Shown here in pieces: positions 33,825-45,057 of a DNA stretch of 64,000 nt. The position numbers and the translations under genes are program-made. Below the pieces are notes generated by a model, which did no database searches, was not told where the DNA came from, and saw nothing but the letters and a program-made list of their open reading frames with translations. Every line of letters starts with the position of its first letter. The first letter of the stretch is position 1. Source of the stretch: Siphonodentalium dalli (taxonomy: Eukaryota > Mollusca > Scaphopoda > Gadilida > Siphonodentaliidae); contig CP136061.1 in NCBI GenBank assembly GCA_032622095.1, forward strand, positions 96,035,345 to 96,099,344. Direction: 5' to 3'.

Positions 33825-35010
33825 ATTGTCATTTACATGATGACGGTATGGCAAACTGATGCTGTTAAGAACAAGTACGATTATTTTTTCTAAAGTTGTC
33901 ATTTTCGTGGTGTTCGGATAATCTGAACATATCCAGGAATAGACATTGGCTGCGGACACACGTATCACAGTAGCGATGGCATAATATGTGTGACAATTTA
34001 TTATGGTGAAGTTTGGTGACAACTGGTTATCATAATTAATATGCCATAGCTAGCTATGTCGCCCGCTGCATATTCGCACAATGAGCCCTCCAAAGTTCGT
34101 TATTATCAGCATTTTTCTTGTTTTTGGTCCTTGTATATAGTTCGCTTTGTTTATTCCAGATATGAGCTTGCAGCTGCATTTCCTCCAACACAGCTTCATC
34201 GGCCCACATGATAATATTAGTGGAATTATGCGTAGAACTAAACGTCGCAAAATGAAAAACGCAATAGGGGTACTGTCTTAATACGCATGAAATTAATATA
34301 AGTGGATAAACATGAATTGAGATCATATCAACAAAACGTACTGTGGGCATGATATGTGAGTGAATGAGGGTTTGCCACTGCCAAACACAATTCTCGACGA
34401 TCGAACGTGCAATTATATATATCGTAGAGAACACAATGTAGCAAAACGTAATGATTATAGAGCTCAACCTTGGTGAAACGCAATGGGTTAATTGGTCAAG
34501 TCGACTCGTTGTGCGGAAACTCAGCGGGCAACATGGCTATAGCTATGGCACAGAAATACATGTATGACGGCCAATTGTCACCAATCTCCACCATAATAAA
34601 TTGTCACACCTACTATGCCATCGCTACTGTGGTACGTGTGCCCGCATCCATTATGTGTACCAAACACTCTAAAACATATACATTGCAAACATATGTTAAT
34701 ACTGGTTGTATTAGTTATTGAAAATCGACGATAATCACGATGGCTATTCACATCTAGTTGGAAACACCAGCGCAGCCATTTATTCAATTTTCAAAAATAT
34801 ATATGTTCTTGAACGTTTCAGACACTTAACTGGCTTTTTCTCAAATCGCCCGGATTAGCCAAACACCGCGAAAATGACAACTTTAGTAACAAATAACGGT
34901 ACTAGCCTTTTCGTAACGGCATCCGTTTGCCATATCAGCATCATAGCAATTCAGCATCACCCCAACATCACAGCAGACTAGCAGGACCACTTGACCAGGG
35001 GTGATTTTGT
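33825..35010. repeat. Family U large inverted-repeat element
   Basis: Two pairs of arms are nested. The outer pair is 33825-33930 against 34850-34960 (GGCAAACTGATGCTGTTA, AAAGTTGTCATTTTCGTGG). The inner pair is 33935-34030 against 34560-34660 (ACAGTAGCGATGGCATA, GTGTGACAATTTATTATGG). The right outer arm extends to 35010 with the AAGTGGTC/GACCACTT end also seen in the solo arm at 28405. The 530-bp centre holds a minus-strand frame (34054-34467) of 137 codons, hydrophobic at its start, of unknown nature. Confidence 0.6.
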
Positions 35011-35734
35011 AAGGAGCTTGTCGTTCGTATATCTAATGTGAAGCGCTTAGGGCCCATCTGACATTTGGGACACGCGTTATATAAGCACCAGTATTATAGT
35101 ATATCACATGAGACCCCTATTATATAATTTAAAAAGCCATTACATATTTCCGTATGTCTCACAAGTGATGAATAGGCGCGTGCTTCCCGGGATCACTTGG
35201 CATCGCGCCAAACATTGATTTCGGCGGATTAATACTTATTCTAAAAGCCGCACATGACACCAACACCAGAAAATAAATGCAAAATGATTGCTTTCTTTAT
35301 TAAAGTTACATTATTGTCCATCTTCGTTGCAATAACGAAAATGGACACACAAACAAAGAGGCACATTGGGGGACTATATTTTCCGTCGCCAGCCAGAGCG
35401 CGCAATACTGTCGTACACGGTTGTGACGCGTCTAGTTTTTTCAAGTGATATTCGAGATCTTCAATTCGTTATTTTTGGTATATACTCGTTTGATGAATTT
35501 GAATCACAATTCGTCTACAACTCGGTGTGAATCACAATTTTCAAACTCGTTTCATAAAATCTCATATCCTTATAACTCTTTGGAGATCCTCTTGATATCA
35601 TAGCAAACGACTCTACGACGAATTACCCAGACAGATATAGCAGCGTGTGCACGCACCCTTACCACAAGCAATCGCGAACTGTTATCACGTGGTAATGGTT
35701 TGATACCAATCACATGAGCAATGTCCAACCTGTT
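35011..35734. other. Unassigned sequence
   Basis: No gene or repeat recognised. Frames on both strands at 35241-35448 overlap each other and carry no known motif. Confidence 0.4.
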
Positions 35735-36067
35735 CTCCTGATAATTCACACATTATCTACTTATTAAGAATTTGTTTTAGGTAGATAATCTGCTTAGAAT
35801 CGTCTTAGAATTTTGTGTCGATAATGTTCTGACAATGAGAGCATTTTAGTCACATTACCGACTCACAATGAGGAGATTATAAGCAGATTATGTGCGGACA
35901 ATGAAACAATTAAGCTGTTCAGATGTACGCTCTTTAACAGCCCGCGTCATAAAACGAAATAACGGGTATAACTCCATTATCTGCTTATTTCAGAATCAAA
36001 TAATCACATTATGTACCTATTTCAAATTATAGGGCGGTTATGTGCGTATCTGCGGGAGGATGTTGCA
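35735..36067 (-). mobile_element. Family C element, copy 2
   Basis: CAACCTGTTCTCCTGATAAT opens and TGCGGGAGGATGTTG closes. Internal C tracts (TAGATAATCTGCTTAGAATC, CAGATGTACGCTCTTTAACA, TCCATTATCTGCTTATTTCA) are conserved. Confidence 0.8.
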
Positions 36068-36440
36068 GCCCAATACTCATTGGGCCCATGTTCAGTCCTT
36101 TACTTTCCATGTGTTAATGATGAAAACCGTATTCTTGCCATGCTTGTAAACCGTTTATCTTTGCATAGTTTTTGGCCTTTTTGTAAGATGTTACACCATT
36201 GCCGTCAGTTGGGCATATACGTAATCTAAAATGTGAAAATATTATTCCGCCACTATGCCAATTATGCTATACTGACATTTGGTTGACATTATAATTGTCC
36301 CCATGACACACTCCTCCACAATGAGCACCCAAGTCAGAATAGACATCGCTTGCGTGCGGGTTAGTAGTTTGGGGCGGACCCTCACTTCTCGTGGCATTTC
36401 CAGTAACCCTTGATTACTATTACAACAAACAATACAGCCT
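36068..36440. other. Unassigned sequence
   Basis: Between two C copies; no gene recognised. Confidence 0.4.
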
Positions 36441-36620
36441 GTTCGCCCGAAAATTTGCACAGTATCTGCCTATAATATAACTTGTTTTAGATAGTTCTGC
36501 TTAGCGCACATTTTGAGTCGATAATGTGCTGAAATGAGAGCATTTTAGTCACATTACCAACTCATTATGAGGCGATTCTAAGCAGATTATGTGCGGACAA
36601 TGACACAAATAAGCCAACTC
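36441..36620 (-). mobile_element. Family C element, truncated copy
   Basis: Begins GCCTGTTCGCCCGAAAAT and contains the C internal palindrome (GAGTCGATAATGTGCTGAAA against ACATTACCAACTC, then GAGGCGATTCTAAGCAGATT). It stops after GACACAAATAAGCCAACTC, lacking the second half. Confidence 0.75.
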
Positions 36621-37216
36621 GCGACATAATATTTAAAAAAAAAACTATTTTGAAATATCAGGAAATGTTGGAAAAACGTGCGTCTGGCCATTAACACAGC
36701 GAACCTGGTTCAGAAGGACAAGCGGTTAGCCGCGAACCGTTTAAGATTCATCTTGGACCTGGCTATCGCTCCTACACGACCAAACGGATTGTTCTGATCC
36801 GTCGATGTAATTAGTTAGAAAGGGTGACGTGGTTAGAGCACTCTAATTTGATGGAGACCGACTCGTGTCAGAACATTATCCCTTGGCAAAAAATATCGGG
36901 ATGAAGAATCCATCAGTGGAGATTGAAGTTAAGACGTATTTAGCACTGTTAGCACAGCCGTAGCGGTGACCCGGAATTACTACCTGGGGCAGTGTAATTA
37001 TTCCAACACCAATTCTAGAAATCAAGACGGATTTCACCCCCACTGTTAGGTAATTAGTAAACCGGGAATTGTAACAGTATTCCTCATCTACTACATATCG
37101 TCAGATCGATGTCCGATGGTTTTTTCGAACGATTTCATGTCGGCTCGCTGTGCATTAGTTTAATTGTATGTAACGTATTTAGTCCGATGCAATGTCCAAA
37201 GGATAGTTGTCATCAA
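36621..37216. other. Unassigned sequence
   Basis: A GTGGTTAGAGCACTCTAA tract at 36831-36848 resembles a tRNA A-box region, but no B box or cloverleaf follows; it may be a decayed SINE. No gene. Confidence 0.4.
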
Positions 37217-37730
37217 CAGCAAGAGTCTTAAGGCGAAGGCTGTACAATCAGACTGTTTATGCCAATCACAAAGTGCACGACAAGACAACATATCCTCGTC
37301 CAAATAGGTTCATATTTAACCTAAATAGTCACATATTTTCATATTGGACTGATTTTATTTGAGCCCATAGTGAGCTTGTACCCGTTGTATTCCGTTGAAT
37401 GGCGCGGGTCGCAATGAAAACGCATTGTAAAGAGCAAGCATATGGTAAGTCGTGTCGATGAAAAAGGTAGATTAAATAATACCAATATGGGCTTACTTCG
37501 TATGTAAATAATAGTCCCGTATTAAACTATTTTAAAAACCGCGTTTTATTTTTTTCATATATAGCGTATATGAAAGTTATATAATACCAATATGAGCTTA
37601 TGTCGCTCATTAAAATAAACCCGTTATGTTGTTATCTTCACGAGAACAGGCTTCTGAAGCAAGATTCTTAAGGCGAACACTCTTGCTGTAAAATCTGTTT
37701 ACGCCAGTCATAAAATGTATGAAAAGAACC
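37217..37730. repeat. Direct repeats of about 70 bp flanking a D element
   Basis: The left copy 37217-37285 (GCAAGAGTCTTAAGGCGAA, GACTGTTTATGCCAATCACA) and the right copy 37661-37730 (GCAAGATTCTTAAGGCGAA, TCTGTTTACGCCAGTCATAA) bracket the D element at 37286-37652. They are far longer than any target duplication and have diverged. Confidence 0.7.
37286..37652 (+). mobile_element. Family D element, copy 4
   Basis: AACATATCCTCGTCCAAATA opens and CACGAGAACAGGCT closes. The body has TTCATATTTAACC, GTTGTATTCCGTTGAATGGC, GTCGATGAAAAAGGTAGATT and CCAATATGGGCTTACTTCG. The ...GGTAGATTAAATAATACC tract gives the empty site for the A insertion at 41104. Confidence 0.85.
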
Positions 37731-37760
37731 ATTCTATAATTAAGGAAATGGGATGTGTGG

Positions 37761-38255
37761 TACAGTACCGGTCAAAAGAAGTGGTATATTAAGCGCGATA
37801 TTTTCCCGCCCAATATCGCAATAATATTGCAAGTGGAAACGCTTATAAGCGCGCCGCTTGCGATATTATTGCAATATTTAGCGCATAATATCGCAATATT
37901 TCGCTCTTAATATTACGATATCGCGTGCTTTAAATTGTGACATTTAAAGAAAATTATTGCTTCTTCTATACTGTTTATTGCATAATCGAAACAAGTTTTA
38001 GATTTGTATATAATTATATTTGTAAATGCTATATGTACACTATATGCACAGTATTTATATAATAGAAATATAACACTATCGGGTCTGGTGAAATTTTGCG
38101 CCGTAATATCGCAATATTTTGCGCTCAATATCGCAATAATAAGCGCGACAATGTTTTGGTATTGTGCTATAATCGCACCTTTTTCTAAATTAAGCGCGCT
38201 CAATATCGCAATAAAGGCGCACCTCAATATACCACTTTTTCTGACTGGTACTGTA
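37761..38255. mobile_element. Family S Tc1-ended MITE
   Basis: TA at both edges borders CAGTACCGGTCAAAAGAAG and CTTTTTCTGACTGGTACTG; the inverted match continues through TGGTATATT. CAGTACCRGTCAAAAG ends are well known from Tc1-like transposons. The subterminal regions are packed with AATATCGCAATA and GCGCGA motifs in both orientations (about 37790-37920 and 38100-38225). The middle 37925-38095 is unlike them. No transposase frame. Confidence 0.85.
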
Positions 38256-38327
38256 TGTGCAGTAGTCGGGTAGTCCGAATTGTTTCTTTCCTACAGTGAG
38301 CTTGTAACATTAGACTTGAGGTAATAA

Positions 38328-38514
38328 CCAAAAATGTATGCTGGTTGTTGAGTACACATTAAAACGTATGGTGGCTGTTGGGTAGAAACTAAAATATATC
38401 CTGGTTGTTGGGTACAAACTAATACATATGCCGGTTGTTGGGTACAAACTAAAACGTATCCTGGTTGTTGGGCACAAACTAAAACATATCCTGGTTGTTG
38501 GGCACAAATTATAA
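38328..38514. repeat. 30-bp minisatellite, about 6 units
   Basis: The unit reads AAAACATATCCTGGTTGTTG then GGCACAAACT, with units diverging towards the left edge. Confidence 0.9.
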
Positions 38515-38879
38515 TTTTTCAGCAGTCGCAATCAGAAATTGGTCCTGTTGTCAAATGGCACGCGAACCATGCACTGCAGAGTGTGCACCGAGACAGGTTG
38601 GTCACGTTGTTTCTTAGCAATGTTTGAGTTCATGACCTGGAGCACACACCAATTTATTTGGTCTTGCCATTTTCTTGAACGGCCGTACATTAATGGCGAT
38701 GTTACTTATGTAGTCAGTGGTAGTGACATGCACCCAATCGTCAAACCGCTTGAAGATCAGAACATAGCTGTTCAATAAAACATTTTATAATCAATTTCTT
38801 TGACATTCTGTGCACATATGTCAACAACTGTGGAGCCAATATCTCCGTCTTAGATAAATGAGCTATATCGCGGGTTCAG
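38515..38879. other. Unassigned sequence
   Basis: A 79-codon plus-strand frame at 38539-38778 begins at an ATG and is fairly balanced in composition but has no recognised domain. No repeat. Confidence 0.35.
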
Positions 38880-39044
38880 AACACAGCCCTGCTACTATTA
38901 TTGTTTGAGAGTAGTAACGAACACAGCCCTGCTACTATTATTGTTTGAGAGTAGTAACGAACACAGCCCTGCTACTATTATTGTTTGAGAGTATAGTAAC
39001 CAACACAGCCCTGCTAATATTATTGTTTGAGAGTAGTAACCAAC
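38880..39044. repeat. 40-bp tandem repeat, 4 units
   Basis: The unit is ACACAGCCCTGCTACTATTA then TTGTTTGAGAGTAGTAACGA. The first three units are nearly identical; the third carries an extra TA. Confidence 0.93.
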
Positions 39045-39275
39045 ATAGGTGTCTGTGCAAGAGATGATAACAGAATATTTTGGTTCCACCAGGAGAGCCA
39101 TTATCTGTCCCAGTCCGGATTGCATTGACCTAGTTTAATTGTTCAGCAATACTGTGAAGGGTCTGATCAATAACAAATACGGATGGTCTTTAGACTGTTA
39201 TTCATCGCAATTGGGATGGACATGTTCTACCCAGACACACACGTGATAGGTCGCCTGAATTCACACATACTTCGA

Positions 39276-39607
39276 AAGCATCTCCGCACGTTCAGTGCGT
39301 GAAAAATTAGGATTTGATTCTGAAATAATCTCCTGGTTAGCTTATACTCGTTATCTCGTTGAATGGCGCGTGGCCGCAGTGAAAACCTTTTGTAATGAGC
39401 GTGACTCGGGTATGTCAAGATCCGTGAAAAAAGGTAGATTAAATGATGCCGATATGGGGATATTCCTTATGGAAATTGTCCCATATCGGTCTGTTTAAAA
39501 AAAGACGTTTTACGTCCATATAGTGCGTAGCTTGAGGTTAAATATCTCCAATATGACCGTATTTCGCTCATTAAAATACGCCCGTTATGTGCTTAATTAA
39601 GACAGCA
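39276..39607 (+). mobile_element. Family D element, copy 5 (ends worn)
   Basis: GATTTGATTCTGAAATAATC, CTCGTTGAATGGCGCGTGGC, GAAAAAAGGTAGATTAAATG, CCGATATGGGGATATTCC and TAAAATACGCCCGTTATGTG are D tracts in order. Both outer ends are degraded. Confidence 0.75.
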
Positions 39608-40127
39608 CAATGAACTCCCGAGCTCGCGCTGGTGAGAAAATCAATCTAGACATATCTGGAAAAGACTCGGCCTATGTTCATCCAAGAGGAATGGGTTCAA
39701 ATATCAACGGGAGCCGATTGAAAATTTCGATTGCTTTTCTTTTCGCTGAAAGCCTCGTTTAAATTGACTCGGTGAGCTGTGAATATTTGCACATATCGCC
39801 CTAGCAGACTTCAATGTCAGTTCATGTTGATTCATCTCACACTGCCGACACCATCCTCACGGTCGAATGTACAGAAGAATTAAATATCTATTCCAAGTTC
39901 GCATCTGCTGATAGAAAAGAACGTTTTAATTGAAAAGAGCATTTCAGTGGAAACACACCCATACCATTATTCTGGCATGCACCATTAGTATAGATAGCGC
40001 GCGTTTACTTCCAATTTGATTTTACACAAAGTTAACTCAATTTTCGACTAACCACGCATTTCTCTGTCATATCGTCAACTCTGCGTAATGCCTAATACAC
40101 GATCGTCAAGGAAATTTCAAATCATCC
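39608..40127. other. Unassigned sequence
   Basis: No gene or repeat is recognised between D copy 5 and C copy 4. Confidence 0.4.
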
Positions 40128-40495
40128 TAAATTGCCACATATCCTCGCGGAAATACGCACATAATCGACATGTAATGTGAAATAGGTACATATTTTGATT
40201 ATTTGATTCTAAAATAAGCAGATATTGGATCATATTCGTTATTTAGTTTTATGGCGCGGACCACAGTGAAAATACATTTTAAAAAGTGTACACTTGAACA
40301 GTGGTGAGTTGGCTTATATGTGTCATTGTCCGCATGATATGCTTAGAATCGCCTCATTATGACTCGATAATGTGACTAAATCATTTTCATTTACAGCACA
40401 TTATCGACTTAAAATGAGGCCATTCTCAGCAGATTATAAACCTAAAATAAGTTATATTGTAAGCAGATATTGCGCGGGTTTTCGGGAGACCAGGA
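40128..40495 (+). mobile_element. Family C element, copy 4
   Basis: CACATATCCTCGCGGAAATAC opens and GTTTTCGGGAGACCAGG closes. Internal C palindrome: GAATCGCCTCATTATGACTC against TCGACTTAAAATGAGGCCAT. A 142-codon frame starts inside it and runs into flanking DNA; it is not credible as a gene. Confidence 0.8.
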
Positions 40496-40779
40496 TGGAA
40501 ATTGATGCAACGTTGCAAAGTTTGGTTTGGTTTATTGGTGGCCAGCATCATCTCAGACATATCACGACCTGGTCAGTTTTATTGAAGAACAGAAAACAGA
40601 GGAGGTTAAATTTATTTCAGCATAATTTATTGATAACCAAAATATTGTACATGCGTTGTTTAGAGTATGAAGGTGGAATAAATAATAAAAATAAATACTA
40701 TTTACATAGTGCTTTATCACAAATGACCCAAAGGGCATACATTTCTACTAGTACCCTGCCCTCTATAACACGTGATACA
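40496..40779. other. Unassigned sequence
   Basis: AT-rich; nothing recognised before the segment shared, inverted, with 31.4-31.7 kb. Confidence 0.35.
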
Positions 40780-40914
40780 TACAACGATACACACATATAG
40801 GCCTACAAGAGATAATAGAATAAAATGAACACATTGTACATTAAAAATAAATAAACGAATGGTTATAACATATAACAGTAATTAGTATGTATTAAGTATA
40901 TTGCTTATACAACA

Positions 40915-41625
40915 CATCGTCGTGCAAATAGGTTCATATTGGACCTAAATATTCATACAGGTTCAAATTGGACTGATTTAATTATGAAATAAGCCCCTGG
41001 TGTGCTAGCGTATGCTCGTTATTCCGTTGAATGGTGCGGGCCGCAGCGAAAACACATTATAAATGGTGTGAATCTGGTCAGTCGTGTCGATGAAAAAGGT
41101 AGTTTAACCCTTTACCCAACAGAACGGCCCTGTGCCAATGCATTCTCTTATATATGCGAGTCGACCATAGGTCGCCTCGCATATATAAGAGAATGCATTG
41201 GCTTAACACATTAAAAATTATAAAATTGTTAAAGAATTGCCAATGCATTCTCTTATATATGCGAGGCGACCTATGGTCGACTCGCATATATAAGAGAATG
41301 CATTGGCACAGGGCATAACTGTAACTATCACAATGTGGTCAAGGAGCCGGTTCCAATGATATCCATATTTGTATGGTTCTATTGAGACAGACCGAAGATA
41401 TTTTAGGCTGTTGAAGCTTTATTTGGCCAGTTTTGGCCGGTTTGTTGGGTAAAGGGTTAATAATGCAAATATGGGCTTATTTTGTTTAGAAATAATCCCA
41501 CATTTGACTGTTTTAAAAACCGCGTTTAGGTCCACATAGAGCGTATATTGAGGTTAAATAATGCCAGTATGAGCATATTTCGTTCATTAAAATAAGCCCT
41601 TTATGTGCTTATTTTAAAGAAAAAG
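40915..41625 (+). mobile_element. Family D element with nested A
   Basis: The left part 40915-41103 and the right part 41461-41625 form one D element (AATAGGTTCATATTGGACC, GAAAAAGGTAG, then AATGCAAATATGGGCTTATT, GCGTATATTGAGGTTAAATA). It is interrupted by the A element at its internal TTAA. 40780-41103 also exists inverted at 31379-31708. Confidence 0.88.
41104..41460 (+). mobile_element. Family A TTAA MITE, copy 4, short spacer
   Basis: TTAA borders at 41104-41107 and 41457-41460. Hairpins lie at 41134-41202 and 41239-41307, so the AT-rich spacer is only 36 bases against 79 in the reference. Other D copies show the uninterrupted target GGTAGATTAAAT, confirming TTAA as the duplicated target site. 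Confidence 0.93.
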
Positions 41626-41839
41626 ACTGGCATATCATAACTCATCTCTCAAACTTTTACTAAACAATTGCTCAACGCCGATGTCAGTACAGCCTCAAGC
41701 AACGTTGAATACATTGATGAGTAAAGTAGTTCTACTCAACTTTGAAAATGAAATCGATCAACAACCGACTGTTAATCTTGACTAACGCTGACTGAACATG
41801 TATGTAGCTAATGTTGAAAAATAATGAGTAACTGACACA

Positions 41840-42086
41840 TGTAGCCAACGCATGCGGCTATCGGATTAAATGCGCACTGTTTCCAACCATACACATATCA
41901 CCGGAGGTGCGGCTGACGCATTTAAACACAACCGATTTCAAAATGTTCTGAAATCATACGTGTTTAACTGCCTCAACCGCATCCCGGTGATATTTATATG
42001 AGTTGAAACGTTGCGCCTAACCCGATAGCCCCATACATTGACCGTATGCGTATGCGTCAGCCGCAGGTATGAGAAAGCAGCTTTAT
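41840..42086. mobile_element. Family J MITE, diverged copy 2
   Basis: The inner palindrome GGCTGACGCATTTAAACACA against GTGTTTAACTGCCTCAACC and the right end CAGCCGCAGGTATGAGAAAG, CAGCTTT match copy 1. The left terminus is worn away. Confidence 0.7.
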
Positions 42087-42361
42087 TCATACAAAAGGTG
42101 CATGAGTCGAGTTGGCTGGGGATATACCTTGGGATAATTCTCGAAACTGAACCGGATGGTATTCAAGAATCAGCGACCGAATTGGAATATCGAGAAATTA
42201 ATGAATTTCCAGAATTAGTATATCTGGTTTTGGTCTGATTAAAAAATCGGAATTATTCTGTGATATAAACTTATTAGTTTGTTTCGTTTCTGTATTGTCT
42301 GTGGTGTCCATGGTATAACGTTAATTTCACAAGTTATTTTGATGCCGACACAACACGACAT
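42087..42361. other. Unassigned sequence
   Basis: A small frame (42038-42238) overlaps the end of J. No gene. Confidence 0.35.
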
Positions 42362-42672
42362 AATATATATTAGAGAATGCATTGGCCTAATAATGTGTTT
42401 TTATTATTTTTTTTATAATTGTTAAAGAATATAAGAAAAAAAAATAAATTATAAACATTGTTATAGAATGTAAGAACAGATAAGAATGTAAGAAAAAAAA
42501 TGATAACAATTGTTAAAGAATGTAAGAAAATAAAAAAAATGTATAAAAAATTGTTAGGCCAATGCATTCTCTTATATATGCGAGGTGACCTATGGTCGAC
42601 TGGCATATACAAGATAGTGCATTGGCACAGTCTCTTTATTGTTGGGCCGGCGCAGCTCCCGCCATGAAAGGG
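42362..42672. mobile_element. Hairpin-bearing H-like element, left end lost
   Basis: Half a hairpin (AGAGAATGCATTGGCC at 42372) is followed by a long A-rich spacer with four TTGTTAAAGAATRTAAGAA-type units. A degenerate whole hairpin follows (42558-42626), then GCAGCTCCCGCCATGAAAGGG, which resembles the H terminus. The last base of the TTAA is changed (ATAC). Confidence 0.65.
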
Positions 42673-42807
42673 ATACACAAGAAGGACAATTAACATGGAT
42701 CTGCTGTTAGAGATACAATACTGGACAAGCGTGCTCATATTTAACCAGTTACAGAATAAACAAACCGACTACACGAGATGACGAATGAAGGCAGTGTTCA
42801 GCCTATT

Positions 42808-43152
42808 CTTGCGAAAACACACACATTATCTGCATTAATACAACTTGTTTTAGGTAGATATCTGCTTATCGCCTTATTTTGAGTGTATTATGTACTGAAA
42901 ATTAGATCGTTTTAGTCACATTATCGACTAATGAGGCGATTCTAAGCAGATTATGTGCGGACAATGACACAAATAAGCCAACTCACGACTTTTCAGGTGT
43001 ACGCTCATTAACATGTGTTTTCATTGTGGCCCGCGCTGTAAAACATAACGGATATGAGTCCATTATCTGCTTATTTCAGAATAAAATAATCACAGTATGT
43101 ACATATTTCACATTATATGTCGATTATGTGTGTATTTGCGCGAGGATATGTT
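42808..43152 (-). mobile_element. Family C element, copy 5
   Basis: GCCTATTCTTGCGAAAACAC opens and TTGCGCGAGGATATGTT closes, with the internal C tracts in order. Confidence 0.8.
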
Positions 43153-43284
43153 AGAGTGCTACATGGACAGTCTATACAATTCTTAACCATGTATTTACCA
43201 CATGATCACGAACGAGTAGGTCCTTAGGAAATGTTCATATACAGGTAGTACTTTCAACAGACGATGTTTGTTGAACTGATTTTC

Positions 43285-43445
43285 TGTGCATCCCCTAATG
43301 AATATAAGTCTTTATGTCCTTGTATTATCTTTTCGTCTGTATGTCGTCTGATTTTATCCATGTACATCCCTCGAAATAAAAAATAAACCATTCCAATGCA
43401 AACTGTTTTAAGTTGGTGGGAGATTTTGTATAGCAAGTGCTCAAT
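43285..43445 (+). repeat. Family V fragment, diverged copy
   Basis: CCTAATGAATATAAGTCTTT, TTTTATCCATGTACATCCC, AACCATTCCAATGCAAAC and GGGAGATTTTGTATAG follow the V order but the TTAA terminus is not preserved. Confidence 0.5.
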
Positions 43446-43514
43446 TTAGGTGCCTGGATTCATATGGGCGCCATAGTGACATGATCACAAACATTGAAGT
43501 AACTCAAACAAAAT

Positions 43515-43812
43515 TATTTGATTGAAACATAATCTGCTTAGGGTCGATAATAAACTGAAAATGAGAGCATTTAATGTAAATCACATTATCGACTCACAAT
43601 GACTCAATTATAGGTTTATCATGTACTGATAATGACACATATAATGCGACTGATCAGGTGTACAATCTTTAAAATGTGTTTTCACTGTGGGCCGCGCCAT
43701 AAAACTGATGGTATGGGTCCATTATCTGATTATTTCAGAATCAAATAATCCAATATGAACCTGTTTGCACATTATAAGTCGACTATGTGCGTATTTGCGC
43801 GTGGAAATGTTG
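43515..43812 (-). mobile_element. Family C element, copy 6, worn left end
   Basis: C tracts TCTGCTTAGGGTCGATAAT, TCACATTATCGACTCACAAT, GGTCCATTATCTGATTATTT and the end TTGCGCGTGGAAATGTTG are present. Some tracts near 43745-43765 (CAATATGAACCTGTTTGC) are closer to family D, so the copy is mixed. Confidence 0.7.
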
Positions 43813-45049
43813 AATAGATAGGAATTGTTATCGAAGATGCTATGCTCTTGGTCAAGTAATTATGAGGCAACACCGATTTGTAAACTCCTTCGCTGATGTG
43901 TCAGGGATATATTCGTTAAGATATTGTCACATGAGGCGTGTAGCACACAAGAGTGGTAATACTAATTTGTTTTCAAACAGAAGTGACTCTGATCGAAAGT
44001 AAGATTCCACATTGGAATACTCGAAGAGTCGATTTTTATTTTGGATTTTTAACTTATGAACAGTTGTTTATTAAACGCAATCAGTAATTAAGCATACCTC
44101 TGCAACATGTCATGATATCGTATATAACATACGTGTATATACACATTATATCTAGTACGAATTGTGTATGTGTGTTGCTGACGCAAACAGCTCATATTAC
44201 CACAAATCTAGCGGCTGGATCAACTTGGGCAAGATAGCAGCGCCCAATTGCGAGGGCTGTAATTATTTTACAAAACTGGGAAAGTTCATAAAACGTGAAC
44301 AATTGCGATAGGTAACATGATTATCGTATTCAGTGAAGGCCAACTCCGTGTGTTTGGTTATAGGAAAATGAATTATGTCATCTGCGCTTGCAAGACAATA
44401 TTTTGGAAATTGCTATAACAACTGTTTTTCCAATTTAAATATGCCTTAGCTCAAACATAGCTCTATCAGATCGAAGAAGCTTATTTACTAGCTCAATGAA
44501 TTTAGTTCTCAGTTCCCAGTTCGTTATTCAGCCTCCGATTCAAATCTTTTTAGTGTCCAGTCTTATTTACTGGCATTCTCTCTGTCTTGGTCTGCGTTGG
44601 GTTTGAATTATGTCATGTTTAGTCAAAAAATGGGTACAAACCAAGGGCTCAGTATAATTTGAAGTACAGATTCCCCCTTCCAGGTTGGCCAAAATTGCTG
44701 GAAATAGTGTATTGCTACCCAATGGCAAGTTTAATTCGTTAACTGTCTAAGTTTCTACTTCGCAGAGGTACTAGTATGTTTTAATATACAATAGATGTTC
44801 ATCTCGAAATAGATACAACTGGTAAGCGAATGAGCATTGCTATCTGGCATTGTTGTTTTTTTTATTTATATTTTATTATTAATTTTTTTTTTAACAATGT
44901 TAAATTGAAACAAAAACGATAGAACAAGATATTGTTTATTCTATTCCTGACATAAGACATATAAGATTTACCAGATTTACCAGTATAGAACACATTCGTC
45001 GACTCATTAGATATGTACATGCCATTTTCGTGACTCATCTTTTTGTATA
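43813..45049. other. Unassigned sequence
   Basis: No gene, tandem array or MITE was recognised in 1.2 kb upstream of the hAT element. Confidence 0.4.
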
Positions 45050-45057
45050 CTGGTGAG
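45050..45057. other. hAT target-site duplication, left
   Basis: CTGGTGAG, identical to 46493-46500 on the other side of the element. Eight base pairs is the standard hAT target duplication. Confidence 0.95.

Noticed and set aside
36831-36895. tRNA-like sequence (GTGGTTAGAGCACTCTAA)
   Set aside because: Only the A-box part resembles a tRNA; no B-box or acceptor stem follows. Possibly a very old SINE fragment.
40372-40800. 142-codon plus-strand frame
   Set aside because: It starts in the middle of a C element and continues into flanking DNA, with no recognisable domain.
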